Source of the DNA: Physcomitrium patens
Lineage: Eukaryota; Streptophyta; Bryopsida; Funariales; Funariaceae
NCBI RefSeq assembly: GCF_000002425.4
Contig: NC_037253.1
Coordinates: 4,963,573 to 5,027,572 of the forward strand
Direction: 5' to 3'
DNA length: 64,000 nucleotides
Shown: piece by piece, positions 1 through 10,782 of the stretch
Layout: each line of letters opens with the position of its first letter
Numbering within the stretch: the stretch's first letter is position 1
Program-made: the position numbers and the translations under genes
The notes under the pieces: generated by a model
What the model was told of the DNA's origin: nothing
Databases searched by the model: none
The model's input: only the letters and a program-made list of their open reading frames with translations

Positions 1-476
1 GTAGCATGATTTGCTGCTGATTGCCTGCTCCGAACATGTTCTTCAACATTGCCCATGAGTCTGCAGGGTCATCGTAAGAGGAGACGGATCCGATTAGACT
101 GTCGGCTACTGACATAATAATCCCGGTCTGAGCCCTCTGTTTTGCCTCTATCATTTTTATTTCTGTGACATACGACGTATTAGTCATGACTGCAGGCTAG
201 GCGCAGGGTGTTCGCTTTACTTCCACTAGTGGCCACAGGTTCTCTCTCTTCAGAACCGCCGCCATTTTTACTCTCCACACATTGTAGTTTTGGATCCCTA
301 ATAATCTATTGCTGTCTCGTCCTTCGCAGTTTGACGATCTGCTGCTCTCCGTCATGTCTTTCTATTTTCAGATCTCATTGCTATTCTAGGACTGACTCTT
401 GTTCTATCTCTCTAGTACATAGGTTAGAGAGCAATGCTCACCCAAGTCTCCTATTCTAAATCTCGCTCTAATACTA
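1..476 (-). mobile_element. Ty1/copia retrotransposon, 5' internal part (gag start and leader), runs off left edge
   Basis: Read on the minus strand, an open frame starts with ATG at 187 and stays open to the window edge (62 codons). It shows the copia gag pattern: a short N-terminus, an acidic helix, then the segment SWAMLKNMF followed by a Gln-rich stretch, as in copia gag polyproteins (W, L, F spacing). Upstream on that strand, at about 461-476, is a recognisable but altered initiator-Met tRNA primer-binding site, directly next to a TG...-type LTR edge at 477. The rest of gag and pol would lie left of the window, so the state of the element cannot be judged. Family assignment is by pattern only. 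Confidence 0.6.
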
Positions 477-1310
477 TGTTACAGCACACTTTATGGAAAG
501 CAAATCCAATAGGAGCAGGGCTAACCTTGCTTTTCATTGAGTAAGAAGGTCCATCAAATACATTTCCGCAAAACCCTAAAATTAGGGTGCGCTGAACCTC
601 GGTTGGCGTGGATGACAAATGATGTTCATTAGGCCAGGAGGTTCATCGAGAGCAACAGGGGTGAGTTTCGCCAACACATTGGTATCCCAACTTAGAATGG
701 TCGATTATAATGGTCAAGTCGAACGCAGGTTCAGAATTCAGACGAGAAGGTTGAGTGCACTTGCACAGATGTGCTGTAGAGGGCCAAAACCAGACAGACC
801 CTACCAAAAGGCTAGTGTATTTGGAAGAACAGCTACGACGTCCACGGTCAGAAATCAACCTTCTCCATCATCGGGCCTCGATGGTGGGCAACCAGTTTCA
901 CTAGTTACACGGTGCTTTTCCATGAATGAAGGTAAAGTCTATTAAACCCAGTAGTGGCAGATTCAACGCTGGTGTCGAGCTTGCGATCCTGCTGTTCAGT
1001 GACTGCAGCAGGATTGCACAGCACACGAAGATGTGGGTTCAAACTTCCGAGCAGCCAAGACAACTCTACACCCACCCAAGTTTTGGGATCGTCATCGAAT
1101 TATGAAATACGAGAGCGTATACAAAGCTCCCAAAAAACACAATACAAGTTCCAAGGTCATAGTGGACATTGACCAAAGCTTGACAAATCCAAACCATGGT
1201 GTGCAAGTCCCGAGGTCGGTGACAGTACCCAACTGACAGCTGCGGTCCACATGCCCATGCTTGCGAGAGAGGACGTAGCAATGGCTTGCTTGTCTTTTTG
1301 CAGTCAAAAT
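477..1310 (-). repeat. Probable 5' LTR of the copia element; outer edge not found
   Basis: The inner edge is fixed by the adjoining primer-binding site: on the minus strand the sequence ends in TGTAACA immediately before it. No convincing outer TG edge or target duplication was found, so the right border is a guess. The stretch has moderate GC and several short open frames on both strands (for example 619-945 plus) with no recognisable protein. It also holds a near-palindrome around AAACCCTAA at about 571-588. Confidence 0.35.
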
Positions 1311-1693
1311 GCTAAAGTGTTAATTCTTCTTCTTCTTCTTTTCCCCCCCATGGCTACAGTTTCAGGGGTTGAAATTGTGCAGTTTCATTGTTCAATTATG
1401 GGTGTGAATCAGACTTAGTGCTCAGGTATTCTCAAAAGTACCGCCAGCCTTTTTTTTTTTAATGAAGAATGGGTATCCTCTGATGCACGGAGGAAGAAGG
1501 AATCTTTGAAACTGTTCAACTTTCTGTTCTTTTCTGAAACAAAAACATGTGTTCATCCCACATGATTTCTTTTTCCTTTTCTATTACTTATGAGTACCAT
1601 CATTCCAATTTTCTTTCTGTGTATGTTCTTAACTAATAATCTAGATTTCATTTGTAAGATAGATCATCTATTTGTTTAAAAAAAAAAAAAAAA

Positions 1694-1732
<39 letters not shown>

Positions 1733-2384
1733 TCTGATATGTTTTATCTATTCATGCAATTTGTGTTGATGTTAATTTAAAACTGATAATCATTATTTGT
1801 GGATTTCATTGGTGTCAAAAAAAAAAGGAAAAAAATGAATAAGTGAATAATACAAAAATCATCAAAAAAAAACAATTTCTCATTAAAGCAATTGCTTAGA
1901 AGGGATCATAGAGGGAAAATTTTAATGTAATCATTTAATGTTTAGCTATGATCACAAGCATTTGAAAAGGAGAGTGGACTGAAGTAAAGAAAAAAGAAAA
2001 AAGTAAATATATGGCAAGGTCTTCCTTGATTGGATTCAAGCTACAATGTCACCTTCTTAACCACAATCAAAGAGGGATTCAAGTAAAGAAACCTTAAAAT
2101 ATCCAAGAAAGTTGTAGCAAACATGCCAATCTCATTGACATCACCCATTGACATGTGCCAATCTGAACAACACGTTGAAACATCTTCACAACACCTACAT
2201 GCTACCTCTTTCCACATCATTCACTCCACCAAATATTCAACAAATTTAAAACAAATTTCTAAAATTAGAACCAAAACTGGAACAAAAAAAAATGGTCTCT
2301 TCCATTACCAACAACAAGATAAGAACACACTAAACAACCAAACGAATTAAAAAACACACACACACACACACACACATACAATCA

Positions 2385-2415
<31 letters not shown>

Positions 2416-2580
2416 TGTATGAATCTAAGAAAGAAGCTCAACAAACAACATTCTCACGTCTGAAGAATCCCTTGAAGTGCATTCTCCAAACCGTTCACCT
2501 CGCTAAACGCAGTCCCCACCCCCAATGAACAAAGTCATTTTTTGAAAAAAGTGGCCGAAAAGTAAAAGGACGGAAGGAAG
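1311..2580. other. Spacer with simple repeats
   Basis: No gene seen. It holds a poly(A)-(GA)n tract (about 1678-1728), a (CA)n tract (about 2353-2376) and an (AT)n tract (about 2385-2412), plus general AT-rich sequence. GC rises sharply at about 2580, where the leader region of the next gene begins. Confidence 0.7.
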
Positions 2581-5247
2581 AGGAGGTGAGCGCCAGTCAG
2601 AGTAGTGCGCCGTCGCGGCGTCGGGAGCCAGCGCCACGAAGTGGCAGCGAAAGCAAGCGCGTCCAAGTTTTCAAGGAAGGGTCGCGCCGCGAGAGCGTGG
2701 CGCTGGTGCTGTCGTCGAGGGGACTCATCCGCCGAGCAGCCCCACACACGTCTCTCGCTCGTTTCTCGCTGGTCTCTCGCTCGTCTGCATGCTGCCGCAT
2801 GGCTCGCGTCTATCTCGGCGTAGGACTCTCTCGCCCTCGCCCTAGCCCCCCACGATCCGCTCGCTAGCTTGCTGAGAGCGGATCCGCCTGTTCGTAACTG
2901 GGAGTCGTTTGGCGTGGCGACTTTGTGTTCCCGAGCCCACGGGGGGTAGAGTTTCACCATGTGCCCCATCGCCTGTGCTTTATTATCGCCCCATCAATGA
3001 TTTCGAGGATGGAGTAGGTAATAGTGTAATACGCCAAGGTGGAATTAACTGCAGCTGTGGTGGTGGTGGTGGTTGGGGGTGAGAGCGCCCTCCCTTCTTT
3101 GTTAGAGGGTTTTGTATCTCCGTGGATCGTCGCATCTGGCGTCACGATTGACTCCCCCCCAACCGCCTCCTGGATCGATAACCTGGGTTGGTTATCTTTT
3201 CGGGGGTGAAAGGAGGGTCGAGGTGGCGTGCGCGAATTGAGCTCATGACATTCGACTCGGCTGCGCTGTGGGGTGGTGGTATCTCGAGGCTGCTTTTCAA
3301 AGCGTGAAGCTGTGTTATTCGACGCTGTGATTGTCGACTACTTCGTCGCTAACCGAAGGTTTGTGGGGGCGGCCTTGGGAGCGTCTTGGCTCTCATGGTG
3401 CTTGCTTGAAGGGTCAGTTTGTGCCCAGCCTTGTGGACCTCCTGGCTGTGCCGCTCCAAGGGTCACATGAAGAATTGATGATTTTGGCTTTCGTTGTTGT
3501 GCATTTCGTGTAGAAAGGTTAGGCGACATGAATACGTAAGGCCGAGTGTTCAGTCGTTGCCTTTGAGGTAAGGCTGGAGAGGTGAATTGCTAGAATTTGG
3601 TCCGATTTGGTGGCAACACTTGAATGAAGTTCAACTGTTGAGGCTTTCTCTGAGTTGCATCATGTAAGTCTTGGTTTTGGATGGAGTGCTTGCTTCTTGC
3701 GTCCCGGCAGCATTGAGTAATTCTGTAATATACGCATTGTGCGTAGTGGACCCATTTCTTGCACAAGTCAGTGTTGTCCTTGTTTTTTAAACATGAAGGT
3801 GCAACAAGTCACATTCTCAGAGAAACTCGAAACGCAAGATACAACCTAGTTTGTTTGCACTGTTCCCCTGAAGTAAATCTAAGTGACAAATCTGTTGCCG
3901 GATATTGAAGTTCCTGATCGAATCGCAAGAGAGCCTTGAGTTCTGTTCATGAAGGCACTCCTGCTTTGGAGCCGGACCCAGCTCTTTACTTGTGTTGCTG
4001 GTTTTCTTGAGAAAACTGGCAGTTTTTAATTTTTTAATTTTTTTTAACAGATCCTTCTTCTTCTCCGGTTTTGGTGGTGGAAGTGACCGAATAGTGCGTG
4101 CATGTAGCAGTTATCTCCCTGATCACATCTGCAACGTTTCATTTGGAATCGCAAATTTAAAAATCAGTTAGGATTAGAGCTAGTGGCACATCCATGGGGT
4201 GATTGTTCTCTCTCCAACGACTCGTACACAAGTAAGGCAAAGCCTTGCAACGAGTCACGAATTGAGTTATAGTATTTGGCAATTGATTAGAAAATCAGGT
4301 GTTGGAATCAACCCATTCTCACTTGTTGAGCATGACAACCAGTGGTTTCTGCACAATTTGGGGCGACATTTTAAGATTTCGCTTAGGTACTTGCTTTTCG
4401 GAGCTCAGGTCTCTCTCTCTCTCTTTCATCGATCGTTATCGTGGACCGTTATCGTGGATCGTTTCGGCAAGTTCATCGCTACAGGGATGCCATGATGGTG
4501 GTAGCCAGTTCAGTCAGCATCGGTTACCCAATTGAAGAATCTCGGTTAGTGTACCAATGCTCCCTACATCTATTCGTCTCCAGCAAACCTAGAATCATGC
4601 ATCATCCAATAGTACCTTGCATGTAGCTAAATCGTGGGCATCAACTAAAGCTACTGGACTTTAGCCAGAGCTTCGAAGAGGTTAGCGGTACAGTAAGGAA
4701 GAGATGGCTCAAGGTCCTCATCATCTTTGCCCTTGTGTGTGCCTCCCTCAGTACTTTGGATCATGTGTCTGACCTGAATTGACGTGCAAACTAGTGACCA
4801 AGCCTGTCCCTCCGTGTCATCGCGCGGTCATTAAGCAGTTCTACATTCGCCGTAGACACTGCATCGTCCTCTGCCGCTGAGCTGGGCTGTCCTGTTTGCC
4901 ATCTCTTGTGTTTGGTCGGTATCTAGTGTCTGTTTTGCTGCGGTACTCCATTTCTCCACCCGTGCGAAGGGAACCAAAGATGGTCAATTGTGAGCTGGAG
5001 CATGGCGGTTACTTACAGCGGACTGAAATTAGTGGGGTGGTGTGTCCTTCTTCCGACAAACGGCCATACTTCAGGATGCCTACCTACATTGTACTCTTTA
5101 TGCCAATTGCGGAAGTTTCGCTGCTGCTCTGCTCATGTTATCACCTGGTCTTGCTACAAACCACGATCACAAACCACCTCCCGTTGATCTGTGTCCCGTG
5201 TCTGATTCATTTCTGCTTAGTTGCTGCACAGGGGCTCAGTTCCAGAC
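2580..5247 (+). promoter_or_regulatory. Promoter and long 5' leader region of the aspartic protease gene, with a candidate leader intron
   Basis: A GC- and CpG-rich island spans about 2580-3470, ahead of about 1.7 kb of mixed sequence with only short unrelated open frames. A good splice donor (GAG|GTAAGG, GT at 3568) and a good acceptor after a pyrimidine-rich run (TTTCTGCTTAG ending at 5220) would remove 3568-5220. That would place the 5' leader exon in the CpG island and leave 27 bases before the ATG. Another acceptor-like site lies near 4050. This is inference from sequence signals only; the transcription start is not determined. Confidence 0.4.
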
Positions 5248-6933
5248 ATGGAGTCTACAAGTGAGTTGGATTGCCGGCACAGACGAAAGTCAGGGAAGGG
5301 ACTTGTGTCGATTGTAGGATGGACATTAGCGTTCATTCTCGCAGTGTTCGTGGGCCTCGCTGCTGTTGACAAGTACCGGTTGTGGACTTCGGAAAGTATA
5401 GTTGGCGATTCTTCCACAGGCTTGCGAGTTTCGGAGGTGCAGGCCAGATTGAATGTTTGGAATGGAGGCGGAAATCACCATCTTTTAAAGCAAGCAGAAA
5501 TGCGCAGTTGGCGCAACCGGAAGCTCGTGGGTGTTAGCGACACTGAAAAGAACGGATTCAAGGTTAAGATGTTGCACCGGAACTCGATTGGCTCGCCGTT
5601 TCGAAAAGAGTACGATACGAAGATGCAAGCATTGATGGAGGATATGGCTATCGATGCAGCGAGGCTCGCTGCTTTGCGACAACAGCAGAGGCGCAGATCA
5701 GATTCAGTCACTGTAAGAACATCGGGTGATGCAACATGCGCGATGCCTCCATCTATGCCTCCAACTTTGACAGCGATTGTTGAAGGCCCGTCTTCACAGG
5801 ACTACCAATTCCGGACCCCTCTCGTCTCGGGCACTACTCTTGGCTCTGGACAATACTTTGTTGATTTCTCCCTTGGCACACCAGAACAGAAATTCCATCT
5901 CATCGTGGACACTGGATCTGACCTCGCCTTCGTGCAATGCGCTCCTTGCGATCTATGCTATGAGCAAGATGGCCCGCTTTACCAACCATCCAACTCCTCG
6001 ACCTTCACCCCTGTGCCTTGCGATTCCGCCGAATGCCTTCTCATACCGGCCCCCGTCGGAGCTCCTTGTAGTTCTAGCTATCCAGAAAGTCCACCACAAG
6101 GAGCGTGCTCCTACGAGTACCGCTACGGCGATAACTCCAGCACTGTAGGGGTGTTTGCTTACGAAACTGCGACAGTCGGTGGAATCAGAGTCAACCACGT
6201 AGCCTTCGGCTGCGGGAACAGAAATCAAGGAAGCTTTGTCTCCGCAGGCGGTGTTCTCGGACTCGGACAGGGAGCTCTTTCATTCACCTCACAGGCGGGA
6301 TACGCGTTCGAGAATAAATTCGCGTATTGTCTCACGAGCTATCTCTCCCCGACGTCAGTTTTCTCGTCGCTCATCTTTGGCGACGACATGATGAGCACAA
6401 TCCACGACCTCCAATTCACACCACTCGTCAGCAACCCGCTAAACCCCTCGGTATACTACGTCCAGATAGTGAGAATTTGCTTCGGAGGTGAAACGCTACT
6501 CATCCCAGACTCCGCTTGGAAAATCGATTCTGTAGGCAACGGGGGTACAATTTTTGATTCCGGTACTACGGTAACGTACTGGAGCCCGCAAGCGTACGCA
6601 AGGATCATCGCTGCTTTCGAGAAATCTGTGCCTTACCCGCGGGCACCTCCATCACCTCAAGGTCTGCCGCTTTGCGTTAACGTTTCGGGCATCGACCACC
6701 CGATCTACCCCTCCTTCACCATCGAATTCGACCAGGGCGCGACATACCGACCGAATCAGGGAAATTACTTCATAGAAGTATCTCCAAACATCGACTGCCT
6801 TGCTATGTTGGAGTCATCATCCGATGGCTTCAATGTCATCGGCAACATCATACAACAGAACTACCTGGTGCAGTACGACCGCGAGGAGCACCGCATTGGC
6901 TTCGCACATGCAAATTGCGACGCACCATCGTAG
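5248..6933 (+). CDS. Nepenthesin-like aspartic protease (family A1B), N-terminally membrane-anchored
   Basis: 561 residues in one exon. The ATG at 5248 is the first in frame; the frame is closed by a stop at 5218-5220. Residues about 18-40 form one hydrophobic segment after a basic start, so a signal anchor is more likely than a cleaved peptide. A basic, Arg/Gln-rich linker of about 150 residues precedes the protease fold. The first catalytic aspartate is D221 in VDTGSDLAFVQC and the second D437 in FDSGTTVTYW. The Cys-rich stretch after the first motif (CAPCDLCYEQ) is the nepenthesin-type insertion that separates plant A1B enzymes from pepsin/phytepsin types; no saposin-like insert is present. 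The C-terminus ends shortly after the conserved IGNIIQQNYLVQYD strand. Function is expected to be proteolysis in the secretory pathway or at the cell surface; the substrate is unknown. Family assignment is firm, the exact subgroup is not. Confidence 0.93.
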   Translation: MESTSELDCRHRRKSGKGLVSIVGWTLAFILAVFVGLAAVDKYRLWTSESIVGDSSTGLRVSEVQARLNVWNGGGNHHLLKQAEMRSWRNRKLVGVSDTEKNGFKVKMLHRNSIGSPFRKEYDTKMQALMEDMAIDAARLAALRQQQRRRSDSVTVRTSGDATCAMPPSMPPTLTAIVEGPSSQDYQFRTPLVSGTTLGSGQYFVDFSLGTPEQKFHLIVDTGSDLAFVQCAPCDLCYEQDGPLYQPSNSSTFTPVPCDSAECLLIPAPVGAPCSSSYPESPPQGACSYEYRYGDNSSTVGVFAYETATVGGIRVNHVAFGCGNRNQGSFVSAGGVLGLGQGALSFTSQAGYAFENKFAYCLTSYLSPTSVFSSLIFGDDMMSTIHDLQFTPLVSNPLNPSVYYVQIVRICFGGETLLIPDSAWKIDSVGNGGTIFDSGTTVTYWSPQAYARIIAAFEKSVPYPRAPPSPQGLPLCVNVSGIDHPIYPSFTIEFDQGATYRPNQGNYFIEVSPNIDCLAMLESSSDGFNVIGNIIQQNYLVQYDREEHRIGFAHANCDAPS

Positions 6934-8830
6934 GCTTTCGAGCTTGGTGGGGGCCGTGGTGAAATGACAACCGCTGTAATCTTGCAAGTCCGCAAGCTGT
7001 TTCTCATCTTATTTTTTTCTGTTGCTGTCAATCTGAGCTTCCATTTTCTTCCCAAGCAACTTATTCCTGCCCGAAACATTCGTTGCATCCGTCGCAGAGG
7101 GTCAACTTCTACTTAGGCAACGAGTTCCAGTGATACCCCTTCGAAGCCAGGAAGCACGCCGCGTCTACAAAATCAGGCTTACGGCTCTGCTGATGAGTGG
7201 CTGGACAAGGGAAGCCGGTAATCATCGCCAGGGATTGATTAGTGCCGTCCCCGGTTAGGTGAATACCTTTGGTGGTTTTAGCGTCTGCCAACTGCTCCGA
7301 TTAAAATTGTGGCCGAAGTTTCAGCAGACATCCAATTTGTGTAGTCCAAAAGGAATGAAGTCAATTTAAGATCCGTGGCGAATAACCCACTTGAGATCTA
7401 CTCTGTTTTTACAAAAGAAATCGCCTTTGTTGTTGCACAATCTAGATATTAAACTTCAATGAATGTCTTGGTGTCTCGGGATCGTGCATCTTGCCTCACA
7501 ATCCTGCCTTCTGATTGGGACCGCAGGTGAAACCTTTTAGTTTGGTGAAGCTCTGCGCTATCATAGTTCACTGTTGTCGACTCGTGTCTAACTCATCGTA
7601 CATGTCAAATATCACTGTACATATCTCAAAGCAATGTTTTATTGCTTTGGAAGTCAGTGAGGTGTTATCAGTGCACTGTAGAATATTTATTAGTGCCTTG
7701 TAGGATTATACGATTGTTCTGGAATCAGACAACTCCCAAGTGTTTGGATGTCTTGTTAAAAAATATGTGGAACCCGCACTTATGTCTATCGAATGAGGTG
7801 ATGCTGATGAGGAAGGATTTTTTTTACAATACTCTATTTCGAGTCGACTCTTCCTCCAGCATGCGTAAATCTTGTCCTCACATGATCGGTTTATAAAATC
7901 AAATGTCTATGTGCTCTGACTGTTTCAGGAGATATACATGACATTCAAAGCATCAAGTGAAAGATCCAACTACCGTAGCCAGAAAAGTTACTAGAAAAGT
8001 ACGTTATATTTGCGAATGTGGGGTGACACGAGAGAGGATCTGATGTTAGATGGCGCAGCATGGTCGCCATCACTCATTGTTCACAAAATTCTCGCAGCGA
8101 GGGCTCTGAGCCAACCCTGAAATGACGTGCAACTCCATGGCCTGAAATGGCAACACCATTAAAACCAACGAGAAATCGTCAACACCATTAAAGCGTCAAA
8201 ATGCTAGGTTCCAAAACGAGAAACTGCTGGCACGCTCGTTTCATCCTTCAATGATTCTTGAATGTTAGCAAGTTCAACATGCTTAGATCTGTACACGAGC
8301 CTATATCAGTGCAACAGCTGGGTTATGATGCCACTGCCAAGACAACTATTCTAGAATGAGTACACTGTAACACGGCCTTCGGTAAATGAGGTTCAAAGAT
8401 GTACAGAAGTACCATCACAACTTCCCCATGAGGAAGGCAGTGGCTGCTGATCACACCCTGGATATTCAAAAAGGAACCGCTCAGCTCAATCTTCATCCTA
8501 ATCCATAGGGCACTGCCCAGTATGCAATGTGCAAAATAATTGCTGAAATTTGCTAGTTCTTTGCACACCTGGTCCTGCCTTCCTTGAGGTGGAGTCGTCA
8601 TAGTGACGTGCGAAAGTGGAAGCATCGTGTGTGAAACCCTAGCCCGAAAATCCATATCCAGGAAGCGTTCGACGAACTGCTGCCTAATTCGCCTATTCGG
8701 CACAGCAGAGTTGCAACATTAATTAGACTATACAAAAAAACTTTGGGTTGAGTGTGAGTTATGAAGGATGTTTGCATATCTTTAGATTCAAAAAAACTGG
8801 AACTTTTTTGAGGAAACATAACAATCGTTT
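6934..8830. other. 3' flank of the protease gene and spacer
   Basis: Moderate-GC sequence without a convincing gene. Short frames such as 8323-8703 (minus) lack an ATG start and any recognisable motif. The first few hundred bases are presumably the protease 3' untranslated region. Confidence 0.5.
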
Positions 8831-9428
8831 CTTGTAATCAACCTTGTGTATCCATTCAACCCAAGTAAATAAATGTAAAAAATTAAAATAAAAAAATAAA
8901 AAAAATGTAGTATGTTTTTATTTTGGTAAAGTAGATATTTTTTAACTTAGGAGTCAATTCTTTGGAACTTCCCAATTTTAACTAATTAAAAGATTTAAAA
9001 GTTGTATTTTTTCACCTTGTCTTCTAAGTGTAAAGACCCCTCAATGATGAGAAATTTATTTGAGTTACAGCTACTATTTTTAATTATAAAATATTAATTT
9101 TTTGGTTTAAGCCTCACACCTCATGTTCTATTTTTTTTTTGTTTATGTTTTGGTGGCATACTTTGTTCCCAATCCCCCTATTCCATGTTTCCAATCCCTC
9201 CATCCCTGTTTCCAATGCTTGTCCCATGTTCCAGTTCCTTATCATTATAAATGGCAACAATAACCTTGAACAAAGTTTCTTTTTTATAAAAATATTTTGT
9301 AACAAACATTGTTGATGTTGCATTGTAATTTTCCAATTGTAATTAAAAAATAATGCATCTCATTTTAATTTAAACACGTAAATACCCAAGAGGGTGTCAT
9401 CTTAATAACATGGGGTGTTGCTTTAGCA

Positions 9429-9430
<2 letters not shown>

Positions 9431-9480
<50 letters not shown>

Positions 9481-9490
9481 CATATATATA
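9431..9490. repeat. (TC)n-(TA)n compound microsatellite
   Basis: An uninterrupted TC tract of about 33 bases runs directly into a TA tract with one CA interruption. No gene overlaps it. Confidence 0.95.
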
Positions 9491-9559
9491 CTAGTGGTTA
9501 AACCTACAGTCACTCATGATTATGTTGCCAATTAATATTGTCATTCTCTACTACCAATT

Positions 9560-9720
9560 CTTTAATATCAGTGCCCCTTATTATAATTAAAAAAAAACAA
9601 AAAATACAATATACCTCAGTAGCCACTAAATGCCCCTTACTGCAATTAAAAACAAAGAAACGAAAAACACAATATATCTGGGTAGCCAATCAGTTCCACT
9701 TACTGCAATTTAAAAAAAGA
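9560..9720. repeat. Tandem repeat of about 60 bp, nearly three units
   Basis: The word CCCCTTACTGCAATT (with variants) followed by an A-rich run and GTAGCCA recurs at offsets of about 59 and 63 bases, starting near 9572, 9631 and 9694. The units have diverged, so the array is not recent. Confidence 0.7.
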
Positions 9721-10149
9721 AGAAAAAGATCATTTTCCCTGTTGCTCCAGCCAATGGGCTTTTTGACGCTACATATAGACACAGGTTGCTTGATTTTTCT
9801 ATATATATAGATATAAATTTTATTAAAAATTGGAATATAATTTTTTTGTGTATGACATGTATTATTTTATTATTCTAAAAATAACAATTTTATGTTTTTC
9901 AGTAATATATTACACAAATTCAAATAAAAAAATAAAATGTCATATTCACTAATATTGCCTGAATGAGTAATCAGTATGTCACAACATTCCAAAAAAAGCA
10001 ACCATAATTTCACTTCTTTTCATTGTGTTTGTTTGTTTGTTTCTTTTTTGCATAAATCCAACATGTATTTCCTCCATGGAAAACAATCGTCAAACCGAGC
10101 GTTTAATAATAATGGCATTAATCATCCATTCAAGAATCCACACAGTTCC

Positions 10150-10782
10150 CTAATTCATCCATCCACACATCATCCACTCCATGTCAGCATGCACACGTGG
10201 CACACGGGAAGTCCGAGGGAGAAGAACTCGGCTACGGGCTCCGCTGCCTTCACCGACACGGCGCCCATGTGGTCAATTATCTCCTCACTCGCTTCCATTG
10301 AATTCCTCCCCCTTCTCATCTCACACGATGTCCTCTGGAGTTTCCATGTGATTCAGCGGGATTGAAACTGTGGCATGGCAGTTGTGTTCTTAGGGCGGGG
10401 CTGAATTGAAGTCCTTGGTCTAACTCCGCTTTTTTCCCGCTTGATTCCCGTGTTAGAGTTTGTTGGGTTATGGGATTTGAATCAAATTTGACAGATTCCT
10501 TGGCTCGCGTGGTTGTTTTCGTTGAGGGTGAGGGGAATTTGGAGTTGGGTTTGGATTTTTTGGGGAGTTTTTGAAGATTACGTGGTGGTGCGAGGTAGAC
10601 TTTTGAGGTATGTGTTTGTGGGTGGTGGGGATTTGGAGGAAATTGGTGGTGTTGATTGAAGGGGAGGTGTAGGAGGAGTATGTTTTGCAAGGAAGCAGGA
10701 ATAAGGGGAGTGTTCTCTACGTTGTTGTGGTGTAGAAGTGTTGGGAGATTGGAATCGAATTTGAGGAGCTGGTGGTAGAGTC
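10150..10782 (+). promoter_or_regulatory. Promoter and 5' leader of the SYP2 syntaxin gene, with a C-free G/T-rich stretch
   Basis: Sequence just upstream of the syntaxin ATG. From 10601 to 10687 the plus strand has no cytosine at all and is rich in GG doublets and runs (GGGTGGTGGGG and similar). The flanks (10440-10600, 10690-10780) are also strongly G/T biased. Such strand bias is common just downstream of transcription starts and would place the start at about 10.2-10.5 kb. No TATA box could be assigned with confidence. Confidence 0.45.

Larger units (their letters stand above)
8831..10150. other. AT-rich spacer
   Basis: AT-rich sequence with no gene. It includes the (TC)n-(TA)n tract and the 60-bp tandem repeat listed separately. 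Confidence 0.6.

Noticed and set aside
619-945. 108-codon ATG frame near the left edge
   Set aside because: No homology seen and lies in the probable LTR region of the copia element, on the opposite strand.
2535-2969. 144-codon frame, minus strand, in the CpG island
   Set aside because: Arg/Ala-rich product of GC bias, without a domain; overlapping frames of similar length on the other strand.
5221-5247. Upstream extension of the protease frame to TTG at 5221
   Set aside because: A TTG start is not expected in a plant nuclear gene; the first ATG is at 5248 and the stretch may lie at a leader-intron acceptor.
8323-8703. 126-codon frame, minus strand
   Set aside because: Begins with GTG, has no recognisable motif and no splice partners that extend a plausible protein.
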